A stretch of DNA of 64,000 nt, taken from the NCBI RefSeq assembly GCF_900291955.1, contig NZ_OLMR01000001.1, positions 310,001 to 374,000 on the forward strand, read 5' to 3'. The notes beneath the pieces were generated by a model. That model saw only the letters and a program-made list of their open reading frames with translations. It had not been told where the DNA came from and did no database searches. Both the position numbers and the translations under genes were made by a program. The stretch is from Pseudoruminococcus massiliensis (lineage in GTDB: Bacteria > Bacillota > Clostridia > Oscillospirales > Acutalibacteraceae). Positions 41,530-49,672 of this stretch are shown piece after piece (the stretch's first letter is position 1; each line of letters starts with the position of its first letter).

Positions 41530-41940
41530 TTATTTGTATAAATCCTTTCTCAATCGATTTACAAGTATATTAAATTGTTCCTCACTTTTCTGGTAAATAA
41601 ATTTTTCTAATTCCTTGACAAGACCATCATCTTTTGAAATTAACTTCAACTTAGGAATTGCCATCTTCAAATCATTTATTGCATTATTTCTATTTTCATC
41701 ATCTGATAGCTCTTGTATATTATACCTTGCAACTCCTAAAGAAAATTTCGCTTCGGCTGGAAAAAGTACAATTTGCGCAAATACAATTATAGATTCATAT
41801 ACTCTCTTTTTTTCCTCAAAAACATACTTTTTCTTATCTTGCAATGGTTGAAAAATAAATGTGGACAAAATCAACGTTATTACAGAAGAACCTAATATAC
41901 TAATAATTATGGAAATTACATTATCTATACTCATTTGCAC
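41530..41940 (-). CDS. Single-pass membrane protein with helical cytoplasmic tail
   Basis: The 136-residue protein has one membrane segment at about 7-30 (VISIIISILGSSVITLILST). A Lys/Glu-rich helical region (residues 33-136) of coiled-coil character follows. It is AT-rich. I do not recognise a family. It lies between the DUF1016 gene and rlmD in the small accreted element; comparable small membrane proteins occur in defence cargo, but nothing here proves that. Confidence 0.55.
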   Translation of the reverse strand: MQMSIDNVISIIISILGSSVITLILSTFIFQPLQDKKKYVFEEKKRVYESIIVFAQIVLFPAEAKFSLGVARYNIQELSDDENRNNAINDLKMAIPKLKLISKDDGLVKELEKFIYQKSEEQFNILVNRLRKDLYK

Positions 41941-41956
41941 CCCTTCCCTGCTACAA

Positions 41957-42311
41957 TTAAATCACTTCAAAATGCTTCAATGCATCCTTTATCGCTTCCA
42001 CTTTCTCTGCCGTCGGATGTTTCCGCGGCTGTTTCAATTCTTCTACCGCATTAGGAGCATCATACATCGGCAATCCTAAATCTCTCTTTACCTCTGCGAT
42101 ATATGCAGTATGTACTTTGAAGCCATATTTAGCTTCTATGTACTCCTTTATCATTTTGTAGGTCACTCGTTCCTTGGGCTTGTATTCTTCGGCTCTTTTA
42201 GCGATATTATCAAGCGGAACTTTTCCCTCACCCTCACCAAACTCAACTTTTACGTTGATATGTCCGTCTGGCTTTTTGTGGGAAAGCAGGACAACCGTCT
42301 CCACATGCCCT
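41957..42311. repeat. rlmD 3' attachment-site repeat, gene-fused copy
   Basis: This stretch is about 90% identical to 39,989-40,342 and in the same orientation. It encodes the last 116 residues of the methyltransferase from HVETVVLL onward. The shared sequence begins at the codons for the conserved HVETVV motif, the probable crossover zone (about 42,290-42,311). Confidence 0.85.
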
Positions 42312-43633
42312 GTTCTTGGAAATAAATCCACAGGTATAACTTTAAAAGCAGAGTAACCTAATTCATTAAAAATTTTTAGGTCACGAGCAAGTGTAGCTGG
42401 GTCACATGATATATATATTACTCTTGGTGGAGAAAATTTTTCTGATATTGTATTAATAAGTGTAGAATCACAGCCTTTTCTTGGAGGGTCTATAATTATA
42501 CAATCAGCTTTTATACCTTGTTGTGCCAATTTTTCTGCTGCTAAAGAGGCATCTCCACAGAAAAATTCTGCATTTTTAATATTATTAATTTCTGCATTAA
42601 TTTTAGCATCTTCTATTGCTTGTGGAATTATTTCAACACCATATAGTCTTTTTACACTATCAGCCATAGTCAAGCCAATGGTACCTGTTCCACAGTAAAG
42701 GTCCAGCAAGGTCTCATCTGGTTTAAGCTCTGCAAAATCTCTTGCTATAGTATAAAGCTTTTCTGCTTGAGAGCGGTTAACCTGATAAAATGACAAAGGA
42801 GATATTCTAAATGAAAGTCCACAAAGCTTGTCTGTAATATATCCACTTCCAAAAATAGTCCTACATTCTTTTCCTGTAATCACATTAGTTTTATCACAAT
42901 TTATATTTATAACAATCGTCTTTATTCGATTTTCCACAGCAATAAGCCTTTCACAAAGTTCATTTTCGTGTGGAAGTTTCTTGCCATTTATTATGATACA
43001 CACCATAATTTCGTCTGTTTCCATTGCATGACGCATATACAGATGACGCAAAAGTCCACTATGCGATTTCTCATCGTATGGAGTAAGCTTATATTCATTT
43101 GCAAAATCAGTAAAGCAGTCAATTATAGGGTTAAATGCCTCTGAATGTAATAAACAATTATCAACAGATATAACTCTATGACTTCTTTGTGCAAAAAAAC
43201 CAACAGTAATATTTCCATTTTTATCATAAGCAATAGGAAGCTGTGCTTTATTTCTATAAGCCATTATTCTATCTGATGGAATAATTTCTCCAACCAGTGA
43301 ACCATCTATTCCACCTATTCTTGTTATAGCATCATAAACTCTTTGATGTTTAAACTTCAATTCCGCCTCATAGCTGATATGCCTAAACATACATCCACCG
43401 CATTTCAAGCTTATGGGGCAATCCGATGTAATTCTATCAGAAGATGGTGTAATAATATTTTCTACAATTCCAAAAGCATATTTCTTTAATACCTTCACAA
43501 TTCGAACATTAAGAATATCACCAACAGCGGTATTTGGTACAAAAACTGCCATAGAATCAATGTGACATACTCCGTTTCCTTCGCTTGTAAGTCCAGTTAT
43601 TTCAGTTTTATATATTTGATTTTTATTAAGCAA
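41957..43633 (-). CDS. rlmD: 23S rRNA (uracil-C5)-methyltransferase, RlmD/RumA type, with element-derived C-terminal extension
   Basis: The 558-residue protein has an N-terminal TRAM domain (GEVVG-like start, residues 1-60) and an iron-sulphur cysteine cluster in CPISLKCGGCMFRH. The SAM-binding motif is DLYCGTGTIGLTMADS, the catalytic region is IIDPPRKGCD and the conserved end is FPRTGHVETVVLL. Typical relatives stop shortly after HVE(T/C)V at about 450-460 residues. Here ~105 further residues follow (SHKKPDGHINVKVEF ... ALKHFEVI), identical in type to the detached ICE copy. The gene is thus kept intact by a tail supplied by the integrated element. The start is TTG 43,631-43,633 behind GGGGAGAGG. 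Confidence 0.9.
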   Translation of the reverse strand: MLNKNQIYKTEITGLTSEGNGVCHIDSMAVFVPNTAVGDILNVRIVKVLKKYAFGIVENIITPSSDRITSDCPISLKCGGCMFRHISYEAELKFKHQRVYDAITRIGGIDGSLVGEIIPSDRIMAYRNKAQLPIAYDKNGNITVGFFAQRSHRVISVDNCLLHSEAFNPIIDCFTDFANEYKLTPYDEKSHSGLLRHLYMRHAMETDEIMVCIIINGKKLPHENELCERLIAVENRIKTIVININCDKTNVITGKECRTIFGSGYITDKLCGLSFRISPLSFYQVNRSQAEKLYTIARDFAELKPDETLLDLYCGTGTIGLTMADSVKRLYGVEIIPQAIEDAKINAEINNIKNAEFFCGDASLAAEKLAQQGIKADCIIIDPPRKGCDSTLINTISEKFSPPRVIYISCDPATLARDLKIFNELGYSAFKVIPVDLFPRTGHVETVVLLSHKKPDGHINVKVEFGEGEGKVPLDNIAKRAEEYKPKERVTYKMIKEYIEAKYGFKVHTAYIAEVKRDLGLPMYDAPNAVEELKQPRKHPTAEKVEAIKDALKHFEVI

Positions 43634-43886
43634 GAGAACCTCTCCCCTTAAAGATATTTTATATAATTATAGCATAATCAATTATTAATTATCAAGCAAA
43701 CACTTATCACTCTGACTATAAAACATCAATTCAATTAAAATAAGATTGTCAATTCTTAATATAGCTATTTAAAATATTCATTAAATTACTTATAATTTAT
43801 TCTATAAAAGCATAAAGTTTAATGCAGTTTAAGTGTATAATATAATTATTAATTTAATAGCATCTAATTTTTAAAGGAGAGGTAAT

Positions 43887-44579
43887 ATGAAAAAAATGAC
43901 AGTAGTAATTTTAACAGCCGCACTGGCTGCTATTATGGCAGGTTGCTCAGGTAATTCTAATAATTCCCCAAGCAACACATCAACAGAATCTACAACATCT
44001 TCAAATTCTTCAACAGTAAGCACCAATGAAAGTAAAGCAAACAATGAAGAATCCAAAAATTCTTCAAAATCAGAAAGTAACACTTCAAAAGAAAACAGCA
44101 AAGGGTCCTCTAAATCCGAAAGTACAACATCAAAAAGCAACGATTCTAAAGAAAATACAAAAACAGAAAAAATCGCTGCAATCAAATATAACAATATAGA
44201 AATCAAGATTGATATGGAGGTTTCACCACTCCTTGAAAAGCTCGGTGAACCAGACCATAAAGAAACAATTGAAGCCGACGAAGAAAACTCCGAAGAATCA
44301 TATTCTTATACATATGATAATATGACTATTTATGCTTACCTTAAAGATAAAAAGCAGTATGTAGCTGATGTTTCCATAAGTGGTCCTGGAGATGCGTCTA
44401 CCGCAAACGGAATTAAAGTTGGTGCGTCTAAGGATAATGTAGCTAAAATATATGGTAAAGTCACTGATGAAAATATGGCATCTTATGAAATAGATAAAAA
44501 TGTTATAATGTTTATTTTTGAAGATGACTCTGTTACTAATATATCTCTTAGCCGAGGACTTAGCGACGAAGAATTATAA
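43887..44579 (+). CDS. Secreted lipoprotein with Ser/Asn-rich linker
   Basis: The 230-residue protein has a lipoprotein signal peptide, MKKMTVVILTAALAAIMAGC, with the lipobox Cys at 20. About 75 residues of Ser/Asn/Lys/Glu-rich low-complexity spacer follow. A C-terminal domain (about 105-230) contains NGIKVGASKDNVAKIYG, a segment seen in small BamE-like or beta-lactamase-inhibitor-like folds. It is anchored outside the membrane; the ligand is unknown. The ATG follows AAGGAGAGG. A clear terminator follows. The 43,634-43,886 upstream region is AT-rich and divergent from rlmD. Confidence 0.75.
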   Translation: MKKMTVVILTAALAAIMAGCSGNSNNSPSNTSTESTTSSNSSTVSTNESKANNEESKNSSKSESNTSKENSKGSSKSESTTSKSNDSKENTKTEKIAAIKYNNIEIKIDMEVSPLLEKLGEPDHKETIEADEENSEESYSYTYDNMTIYAYLKDKKQYVADVSISGPGDASTANGIKVGASKDNVAKIYGKVTDENMASYEIDKNVIMFIFEDDSVTNISLSRGLSDEEL

Positions 44580-44589
44580 TTAAACCAAG

Positions 44590-44643
44590 TAGGCGAATAC
44601 AATTCCCCTTAATTACAAGGTAAAAGTATTCGCCTATTTTTTT
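44590..44643 (+). terminator. Rho-independent terminator after the lipoprotein gene
   Basis: TAGGCGAATAC (44,590-44,600) pairs perfectly with GTATTCGCCTA (44,626-44,636), followed by TTTTTTT. Confidence 0.9.
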
Positions 44644-44742
44644 GCAAATTTAAATTTTCTCAAAATACATAGTTATATTCAAATAACATACTCATCTATA
44701 TACAAGCATATAAATTATAAATGTTTTGTAGAAGGTGAGTTT

Positions 44743-46095
44743 GTGGAATTTGTCGTAAAAATAAACCATGCTATAAATTCAATTGTATGGGGACCTGTTG
44801 CCTTAGTTGCATTACTTTTGATTGGAATATTTTTTTCATTCAGACTTAGCTTTTTACAAATAACCAAATTCAAGCTTTGGTGGAAGGAAACTATCGGCTC
44901 ACTTTTTTCCAACGAAAATAAATCCGCCGAAAAAGGCAAAATAACACCATTTCGAGCTATGGCAACCGCTCTCGCTGGTGCAATAGGTACAGGCAATATC
45001 GTGGGTGTAGCAAGTGCCATTTCACTTGGCGGTGCGGGTGCTATATTCTGGATGTGGATTTCAAGCATTTTTGGTATGGCAACCATATTTGCCGAAAATG
45101 TTCTCGGTGTGAAATATCGTGAAACAAGAAACAGCAAATATGTCGGCGGACCTATGTACTATATAAAAAACGGACTGCACTGCAAATGGCTTGCGGCTAT
45201 TTTTGCAATAGCTTGTACATTAGCCTCTCTTGGAATGGGAAATATGACTCAATCCAATGCTGTTGCAGGAGCATTAGAAGTCGGCTTCGATGTTTCACCT
45301 GTTGTAACAGGAACATTTCTGACAGCCTTAGTCGGAGTTGTAATATTTGGCGGTATAGAAAGAATATCATCATTTACAGCAAAAATAGTGCCTTTTATGG
45401 CAATTCTCTATACTCTTGGAGCATTGATTGTTGTATTCATAAATATTAAAAAAATCCCCGAAGCATTCGGGGAAATTTTTTCATCAGCCTTTGATATAAG
45501 CTCTATGGCTGGTGGATTTATGGGTTATGGAATGTCACGAGCCTTAAAATACGGAATTTCAAGAGGTGTATTTTCTAATGAAGCGGGCTTAGGAAGCTCG
45601 CCGATAGTTCATGCAGCTGCTGATACTGATAATCCTTGTAAGCAAGGAATGTGGGGAATATTTCAGGTTTTTGTTGATACTATTGTTCTGTGTACGCTTA
45701 TGGCTCTGTGCATAATCTGTACAGGCTCCCACAAGACAAACCTCGATGCTGTTGCAGTAAGCTCCTACTGTTTTGAAAGCGTTTTCGGCACTTTTGGAAA
45801 ATATTTTATGTCGCTTTCAATAACACTTTTTGGAGTAGCGACACTTGTTTCGTGGTCATATTTTGGTGAACGCTCTGTTGAGTATCTGACAAACGGACGC
45901 TTTATCAGCTCATACAGAATCGCCTATACTCTTATTACTTTTGTTGGTTGTATACTCAACCTCAACCTTGTTTGGGAAATCTCCGATACCTTCAATGGAC
46001 TTATGGCTATACCAAATATGATTGCTATTGTCTTGCTTTCAGGTGTAGTCAAAAAAGAGTATGATAAATATAAGCTAAATTATAATTCTATATAA
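44743..46095 (+). CDS. Alanine:cation symporter (AgcS family)
   Basis: The 450-residue polytopic membrane protein has about eleven membrane segments. The family signatures TALAGAIGTGNIVGVASAISLGG, FSNEAGLGSSPIVHAAA and GMGNMTQSNAVAGALE are visible in short form. AgcS transporters import alanine or glycine with Na+ or H+. The start is GTG 44,743-44,745 behind GAAGGTGAG. It stands alone between the lipoprotein and the convergent DUF3810 gene. Confidence 0.92.
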   Translation: MEFVVKINHAINSIVWGPVALVALLLIGIFFSFRLSFLQITKFKLWWKETIGSLFSNENKSAEKGKITPFRAMATALAGAIGTGNIVGVASAISLGGAGAIFWMWISSIFGMATIFAENVLGVKYRETRNSKYVGGPMYYIKNGLHCKWLAAIFAIACTLASLGMGNMTQSNAVAGALEVGFDVSPVVTGTFLTALVGVVIFGGIERISSFTAKIVPFMAILYTLGALIVVFINIKKIPEAFGEIFSSAFDISSMAGGFMGYGMSRALKYGISRGVFSNEAGLGSSPIVHAAADTDNPCKQGMWGIFQVFVDTIVLCTLMALCIICTGSHKTNLDAVAVSSYCFESVFGTFGKYFMSLSITLFGVATLVSWSYFGERSVEYLTNGRFISSYRIAYTLITFVGCILNLNLVWEISDTFNGLMAIPNMIAIVLLSGVVKKEYDKYKLNYNSI

Positions 46096-46196
46096 TGTAA
46101 TATGGTATTTTCATACTTTCCATATTTCTATTTAAGCATAAATATCTTCTTTTCTACACTTTTTACTTATATATTTATTAAAAATTTTCCTTTCAG

Positions 46197-47288
46197 TCAT
46201 TTCCTTGAATAAGCCAAAAGTAAATCTACCATTCTGCCATAGCTTTTAGTTCCGTCATCTTGAGAATTAGCTTTAAGATATGAATCATTTATGCTTGATG
46301 CCACCTCAGCAACAGGTGTTTCATACTTAGCCCAATATTCGTTATTTGCGTTCAAATCAGACTTAGCCTTGTCGCTCAAATAACTGAAAACCTCCTGATA
46401 TTTTTCCACATCAGAACTATACAACGCATTTACCGAATGAATAAAAGCAAGCATATATCCCGAATATTGCACCTCTGCATTATCGCTGTTTATACAAGCA
46501 AGATAAGCTATAAAATTAGCCTCGTCCTCTCTCGCAAAGCCTCTTAGATGTGAAAGCTCGTGGCACATTGTTGCTGGTATACTAAATTCAGGCACAGCTA
46601 CATTTACATTAGCTTCAAATGTGAATGGAAAAAAGACTCCAGTTATCTGAGTATATGACATCAATTCAGAGAGCATAACAGATTTCGTTTTTGAATATCC
46701 GCCAAAAATAGTTGGATATTTTTCATACAAGCTGTTCATAGCTTTTTGAGTTTCAGCCTTTGCCTCATTTAGGCTTGTAAGTGTCATAATTCCATCATTT
46801 TCAGAAAGATTTTCACGAGCCTTAGACGCATTTTTCGCAAGGTCTATGCATAAAGAATAAAGCTCATCAACAGTGGACTCACGAATTTCTATACCATTTG
46901 TTTCAGCAAAAGTATTTCTGTAATAGCAAATTCCAAAATTCGTTATAAACAGAAAAAATACAAGACTTACTGCACAGATAACATTCAAAAATGCTTTATA
47001 TGCTGTTTTTCCCCTACTTCCCTTTTTCTTTATAATTTTCACAATAGAAACCACTATATAAGTTAATGCAAACGGAGCAAGCATAACCACTATAAATTCC
47101 GCAAGTGAAAACGGCAATAACGCTGAAAGAAAATTCCAGGCCTGTGATATATAATGATAGATATTAACTGTATACCATTCCGCAAAGGCGGAATTATTTT
47201 TTGCAATTAAAACCAAAATAAAGGCTATTGGAGCAAGCAATCCAATAAATAATCTCTTATAGCCGAATATAGCTTTTAGAATTTTCAC
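46197..47288 (-). CDS. DUF3810 membrane-bound putative zinc metallopeptidase
   Basis: The 363-residue protein has three N-terminal membrane segments (about 12-28, 57-80 and 95-118), then an extracytoplasmic domain with CHELSHLRGFAREDEANFIA. This HExxH-type zinc motif with a downstream Glu is characteristic of DUF3810. The substrate is unknown. The ATG overlaps the stop of the HAD phosphatase gene by four bases (ATGA), so the two form an operon. Confidence 0.85.
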   Translation of the reverse strand: MKILKAIFGYKRLFIGLLAPIAFILVLIAKNNSAFAEWYTVNIYHYISQAWNFLSALLPFSLAEFIVVMLAPFALTYIVVSIVKIIKKKGSRGKTAYKAFLNVICAVSLVFFLFITNFGICYYRNTFAETNGIEIRESTVDELYSLCIDLAKNASKARENLSENDGIMTLTSLNEAKAETQKAMNSLYEKYPTIFGGYSKTKSVMLSELMSYTQITGVFFPFTFEANVNVAVPEFSIPATMCHELSHLRGFAREDEANFIAYLACINSDNAEVQYSGYMLAFIHSVNALYSSDVEKYQEVFSYLSDKAKSDLNANNEYWAKYETPVAEVASSINDSYLKANSQDDGTKSYGRMVDLLLAYSRK

Positions 47289-47950
47289 TTCAATTCACCC
47301 TTAATAAGCGGAATAGCCTCATCAAGACTCTTAAAACGCCTATAAATCATAGGAAGAATTTCCTCTGTCGGCTCTACCATATCAGGCACCATAATAGGCT
47401 TCATTCCCGCATTATAAGCCGCCTTAATTCCATTTATAGAATCCTCAAATACAATGCAGTTCTCAGGCTCAACAGAAATTCTTCTTGCTGCCTCAAGGAA
47501 TATATCAGGTGCAGGCTTTCCATTCTTTATGTTATCTCCACCAACTAAGTCCTCAAAGTGTGGAAGTATTCCCGCATCAATAAGCTCCTCTTTTGCCGTA
47601 GATTCCCTTGTAGAGGTTGCAACACAAAGTCTGTAGCCCTCTTGCTTTAAAGCCTCTAAAAGCTCAAAAAGTCCTTTCTTTACAGGAACTCCATTTGTCC
47701 TGAAATAATTATGCACAAATTTAGAAACATTAGGCTTAAAGCTGTCATAATCAAAGCCTTTGCCCATTCCTTCATTAAATTTTCTGCGTGTATCATCATA
47801 TGTAAGTCCTATACAGCTCTTAGCCAAATTAAGAATTTCCTTACCATAGCCAAACTTGTTCATAGCGAACTCATAGCCCATAAGGACGATTTTTTCAGAA
47901 TCTATCATCAGACCGTCCATATCAAAAATTGCACCTTTATTCAACATCAT
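47285..47950 (-). CDS. HAD-superfamily phosphatase/phosphoglucomutase-like protein
   Basis: From ATG 47,948-47,950, behind GGGAGGAG, the product has 221 residues. HAD motif I is FDMDGLMIDSE, motif II is CVATSTRES, and motif III/IV is CIVFEDSINGIKAAYNAGM. An alpha-helical cap lies between motifs I and II, as in beta-phosphoglucomutase-like enzymes. It should act on a small phosphorylated metabolite in the cytosol; the substrate cannot be told from sequence. It is translationally coupled to the DUF3810 gene. Confidence 0.9.
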   Translation of the reverse strand: MMLNKGAIFDMDGLMIDSEKIVLMGYEFAMNKFGYGKEILNLAKSCIGLTYDDTRRKFNEGMGKGFDYDSFKPNVSKFVHNYFRTNGVPVKKGLFELLEALKQEGYRLCVATSTRESTAKEELIDAGILPHFEDLVGGDNIKNGKPAPDIFLEAARRISVEPENCIVFEDSINGIKAAYNAGMKPIMVPDMVEPTEEILPMIYRRFKSLDEAIPLIKGELK

Positions 47951-48123
47951 CTCTCCTCCCGAAATCATTTATAAAATATATTTTATCAACATTATCCCCT
48001 TGCTGTCAATATGAGGTTCAATTATATATCAAGGTAATGATTTACAACCTTAAATATCCACTTGCACACTGCCTGTCTATCTAATATTATATTATATAGA
48101 TAAAAACTACGGTGGTGCTTGAT

Positions 48124-48696
48124 ATGACTATTGAACAGATAGATAGCAATCGAATACTTATTGCACTCTGTGATGATGATATGAAATCCTTTTCGCTTGA
48201 ATTTGAAAGTATGACACTTTCCAACCCTCATGTCAAAGAAATGATACAGCGGTTATTAAAATTTGCAAGTAACGAAACAGGAATTTCCGTAAAAAACAAA
48301 AAAATGCTTATAGAAGCCATTCCATATATAAACGGCTGTCTTTTTCTTATCACTCTTTCACAGAAAACTCACAAAAGAAAGATATATAAAATCAAAAACC
48401 CCCGCCCAATAATAATAGAATTCATAGAAATCGAAGATATGCTTCGGTGTATTTCTATTGTCTATAAATCAAAAATACAATACATTCATTCAGATTTATA
48501 TAAATATGGCTCTCGATATTTTTTAATAATAAAGCCTGTCCGAGGAATTTCACGCAGACTTGAGGCTTTTTTATATGAATATGGAGAAAAAATTTCAGGT
48601 GGAAATTTAACCGTATCTAAACTAAGAGAATATGGAAAAATCATTGCAAAAGATACAGCTATCGAAAAAATCGGCAAAGCCCTTGTCAAAAAGTAA
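48124..48696 (+). CDS. mecA: Adaptor protein MecA
   Basis: From ATG 48,124-48,126, behind GGTGGTG, the product has 190 residues: MTIEQIDSNRILIALCDDDM, an acidic middle and a C-terminal alpha/beta domain (YKYGSRYFLIIKPVRGISRR). The layout matches MecA/NegB adaptor proteins, which deliver substrates to the ClpC unfoldase. The N-terminal part binds substrates and the C-terminal domain binds ClpC. It lies next to the tRNA operon and is convergent with it. Confidence 0.82.
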   Translation: MTIEQIDSNRILIALCDDDMKSFSLEFESMTLSNPHVKEMIQRLLKFASNETGISVKNKKMLIEAIPYINGCLFLITLSQKTHKRKIYKIKNPRPIIIEFIEIEDMLRCISIVYKSKIQYIHSDLYKYGSRYFLIIKPVRGISRRLEAFLYEYGEKISGGNLTVSKLREYGKIIAKDTAIEKIGKALVKK

Positions 48697-48805
48697 TCAC
48701 TTATAAAGCTTAAAAGTTTTGCTTAAGGCAGTGAGCATCAGCTTCCAAGATACATTCCACAAAGTAAGAGCTATAATCAAACCCATATTAAAATAAGCAC
48801 AAAAA

Positions 48806-48834
48806 ATCCCGAACGCATAAGCATTCGGGATTTT
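48806..48834. terminator. Bidirectional terminator of the tRNA operon
   Basis: ATCCCGAA pairs with TTCGGGAT around an inner CGCATAAGCA loop stem, with T-runs on both sides (TTTT on plus, TTTTTT on minus). It ends the leftward tRNA transcript and can also stop mecA transcription. Confidence 0.85.
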
Positions 48835-48841
48835 AATTTGG

Positions 48842-48912
48842 AGGTGCCACCCAGATTTGAACTGGGGATCAGGGTTTTGCAGACCCACGCCTTACCGCTT
48901 GGCTATGGCACC
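48842..48912 (-). tRNA. tRNA-Cys (GCA)
   Basis: A 71-base cloverleaf: acceptor GGTGCCA pairs with TGGCACC, discriminator U, encoded CCA follows at 48,839-48,841. The anticodon loop CTGCAAA gives anticodon GCA. It is the last gene of the leftward tRNA operon. Confidence 0.95.
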
Positions 48913-48994
48913 GAATAAAAAAGGTGCTTAACTTTCTAAGCACCTTTCGGAAGCTTAATAAAAAATATGTATTAAACATTCCTTTTAGAACTGG

Positions 48995-49067
48995 AGCGGA
49001 TGACGAGGCTCGAACTCGCTACCTCCACCTTGGCAAGGTGGCGCTCTACCAGATGAGCTACATCCGC
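48995..49067 (-). tRNA. tRNA-Gly (GCC)
   Basis: Acceptor GCGGATG pairs with CATCCGC, discriminator U, with encoded CCA. The anticodon loop TTGCCAA gives GCC, and the T-arm GTTCGA is intact. Confidence 0.95.
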
Positions 49068-49075
49068 AGATATGG

Positions 49076-49148
49076 TGCCTTCGGGCGGAATCGAACCACC
49101 GACACGGGGATTTTCAGTCCCCTGCTCTACCGACTGAGCTACAAAGGC
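49076..49148 (-). tRNA. tRNA-Phe (GAA)
   Basis: Acceptor GCCTTTG with CGAAGGC, discriminator A, encoded CCA. The anticodon loop CTGAAAA gives GAA. Confidence 0.95.
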
Positions 49149-49154
49149 AAATGG

Positions 49155-49228
49155 CGACCCGGATCGGGTTCGAACCGACGACCTCTAGCGTGACAGGCTA
49201 GCGTTCTAACCAACTGAACTACCGGGCC
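49155..49228 (-). tRNA. tRNA-Asp (GTC)
   Basis: Acceptor GGCCCGG with CCGGGTC (one G-U pair), discriminator G as expected for Asp, encoded CCA. The anticodon loop CTGTCAC gives GTC. Confidence 0.95.
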
Positions 49229-49234
49229 AAATGG

Positions 49235-49307
49235 TGGGAACAACAGGGCTCGAACCTGTGACCCCCTGCTTGTAAGGCAGGTGCTCTCCCAGCTGAGCTA
49301 TGCTCCC
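49235..49307 (-). tRNA. tRNA-Val (TAC)
   Basis: Acceptor GGGAGCA pairs with TGTTCCC (G-U tolerated), discriminator A, encoded CCA. The anticodon loop CTTACAA gives TAC. It is the first gene of the operon, directly after the promoter region. Confidence 0.95.
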
Positions 49308-49353
49308 ATCTGTCTGGGTTTGTCATCTGGCGTTCTCGCCAGCGACAGGTATT

Positions 49354-49382
49354 ATATTATCACAACACCCTCAGAATGTCAA
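49354..49382 (-). promoter_or_regulatory. Sigma-A promoter of the tRNA operon
   Basis: On the minus strand TTGACA (49,377-49,382), a 17-base spacer and TAATAT (49,354-49,359) lie about 47 bases upstream of tRNA-Val. Near-consensus elements fit strong stable-RNA expression. The rest of the gene-free stretch to 49,672 is very AT-rich and must hold the promoter of the HSP90-like gene, which I cannot pinpoint. Confidence 0.85.
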
Positions 49383-49672
49383 CACTTTTTTTGAATTTTT
49401 TTCAAAAAAAATTTCAAAAGCCTGAAAAAGCTCTATTTTATGCGATTTTTAGGAATTATATTTTTCAAAATTTTTTCAAAACTCTTCTGAAATTTTCAAA
49501 TAAATAGCTCTGTATCTTATTTTAAGATACTTAAAACAAATATTATCATTCTAATTTTAAAGGCAACATCAGAAAATTAAAGTAGCATTGCATAAGAATT
49601 ATTCTATATAAGAATTTTATACTATTCTTACTGTGATATTCTTATTTATATCTATTTTCAGGAGCGATATAT

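Larger units (their letters stand above)
40343..42311. mobile_element. Small accreted element (cis-mobilizable-type remnant) at rlmD
   Basis: The segment between the two rlmD 3' copies, including the copy fused to the gene, holds only a frameshifted DUF1016 gene and a membrane-protein gene. It has no recombinase, relaxase or channel gene. Being flanked by two related attachment-site copies, it fits the definition of a cis-mobilizable element that could be moved by the recombinase of the neighbouring ICE. Boundaries are approximate: the crossover lies near the HVETVVLL codons. Confidence 0.7.

Noticed and set aside
43871-44206. Leftward 111-codon frame opposite the lipoprotein gene
   Set aside because: The hydrophobic/acidic text is the complement of the Ser/Lys-rich linker and no start signal is present.
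48022-48231. Leftward 69-codon frame upstream of mecA
   Set aside because: It overlaps the mecA start in antisense, has no family match and no ribosome binding site.
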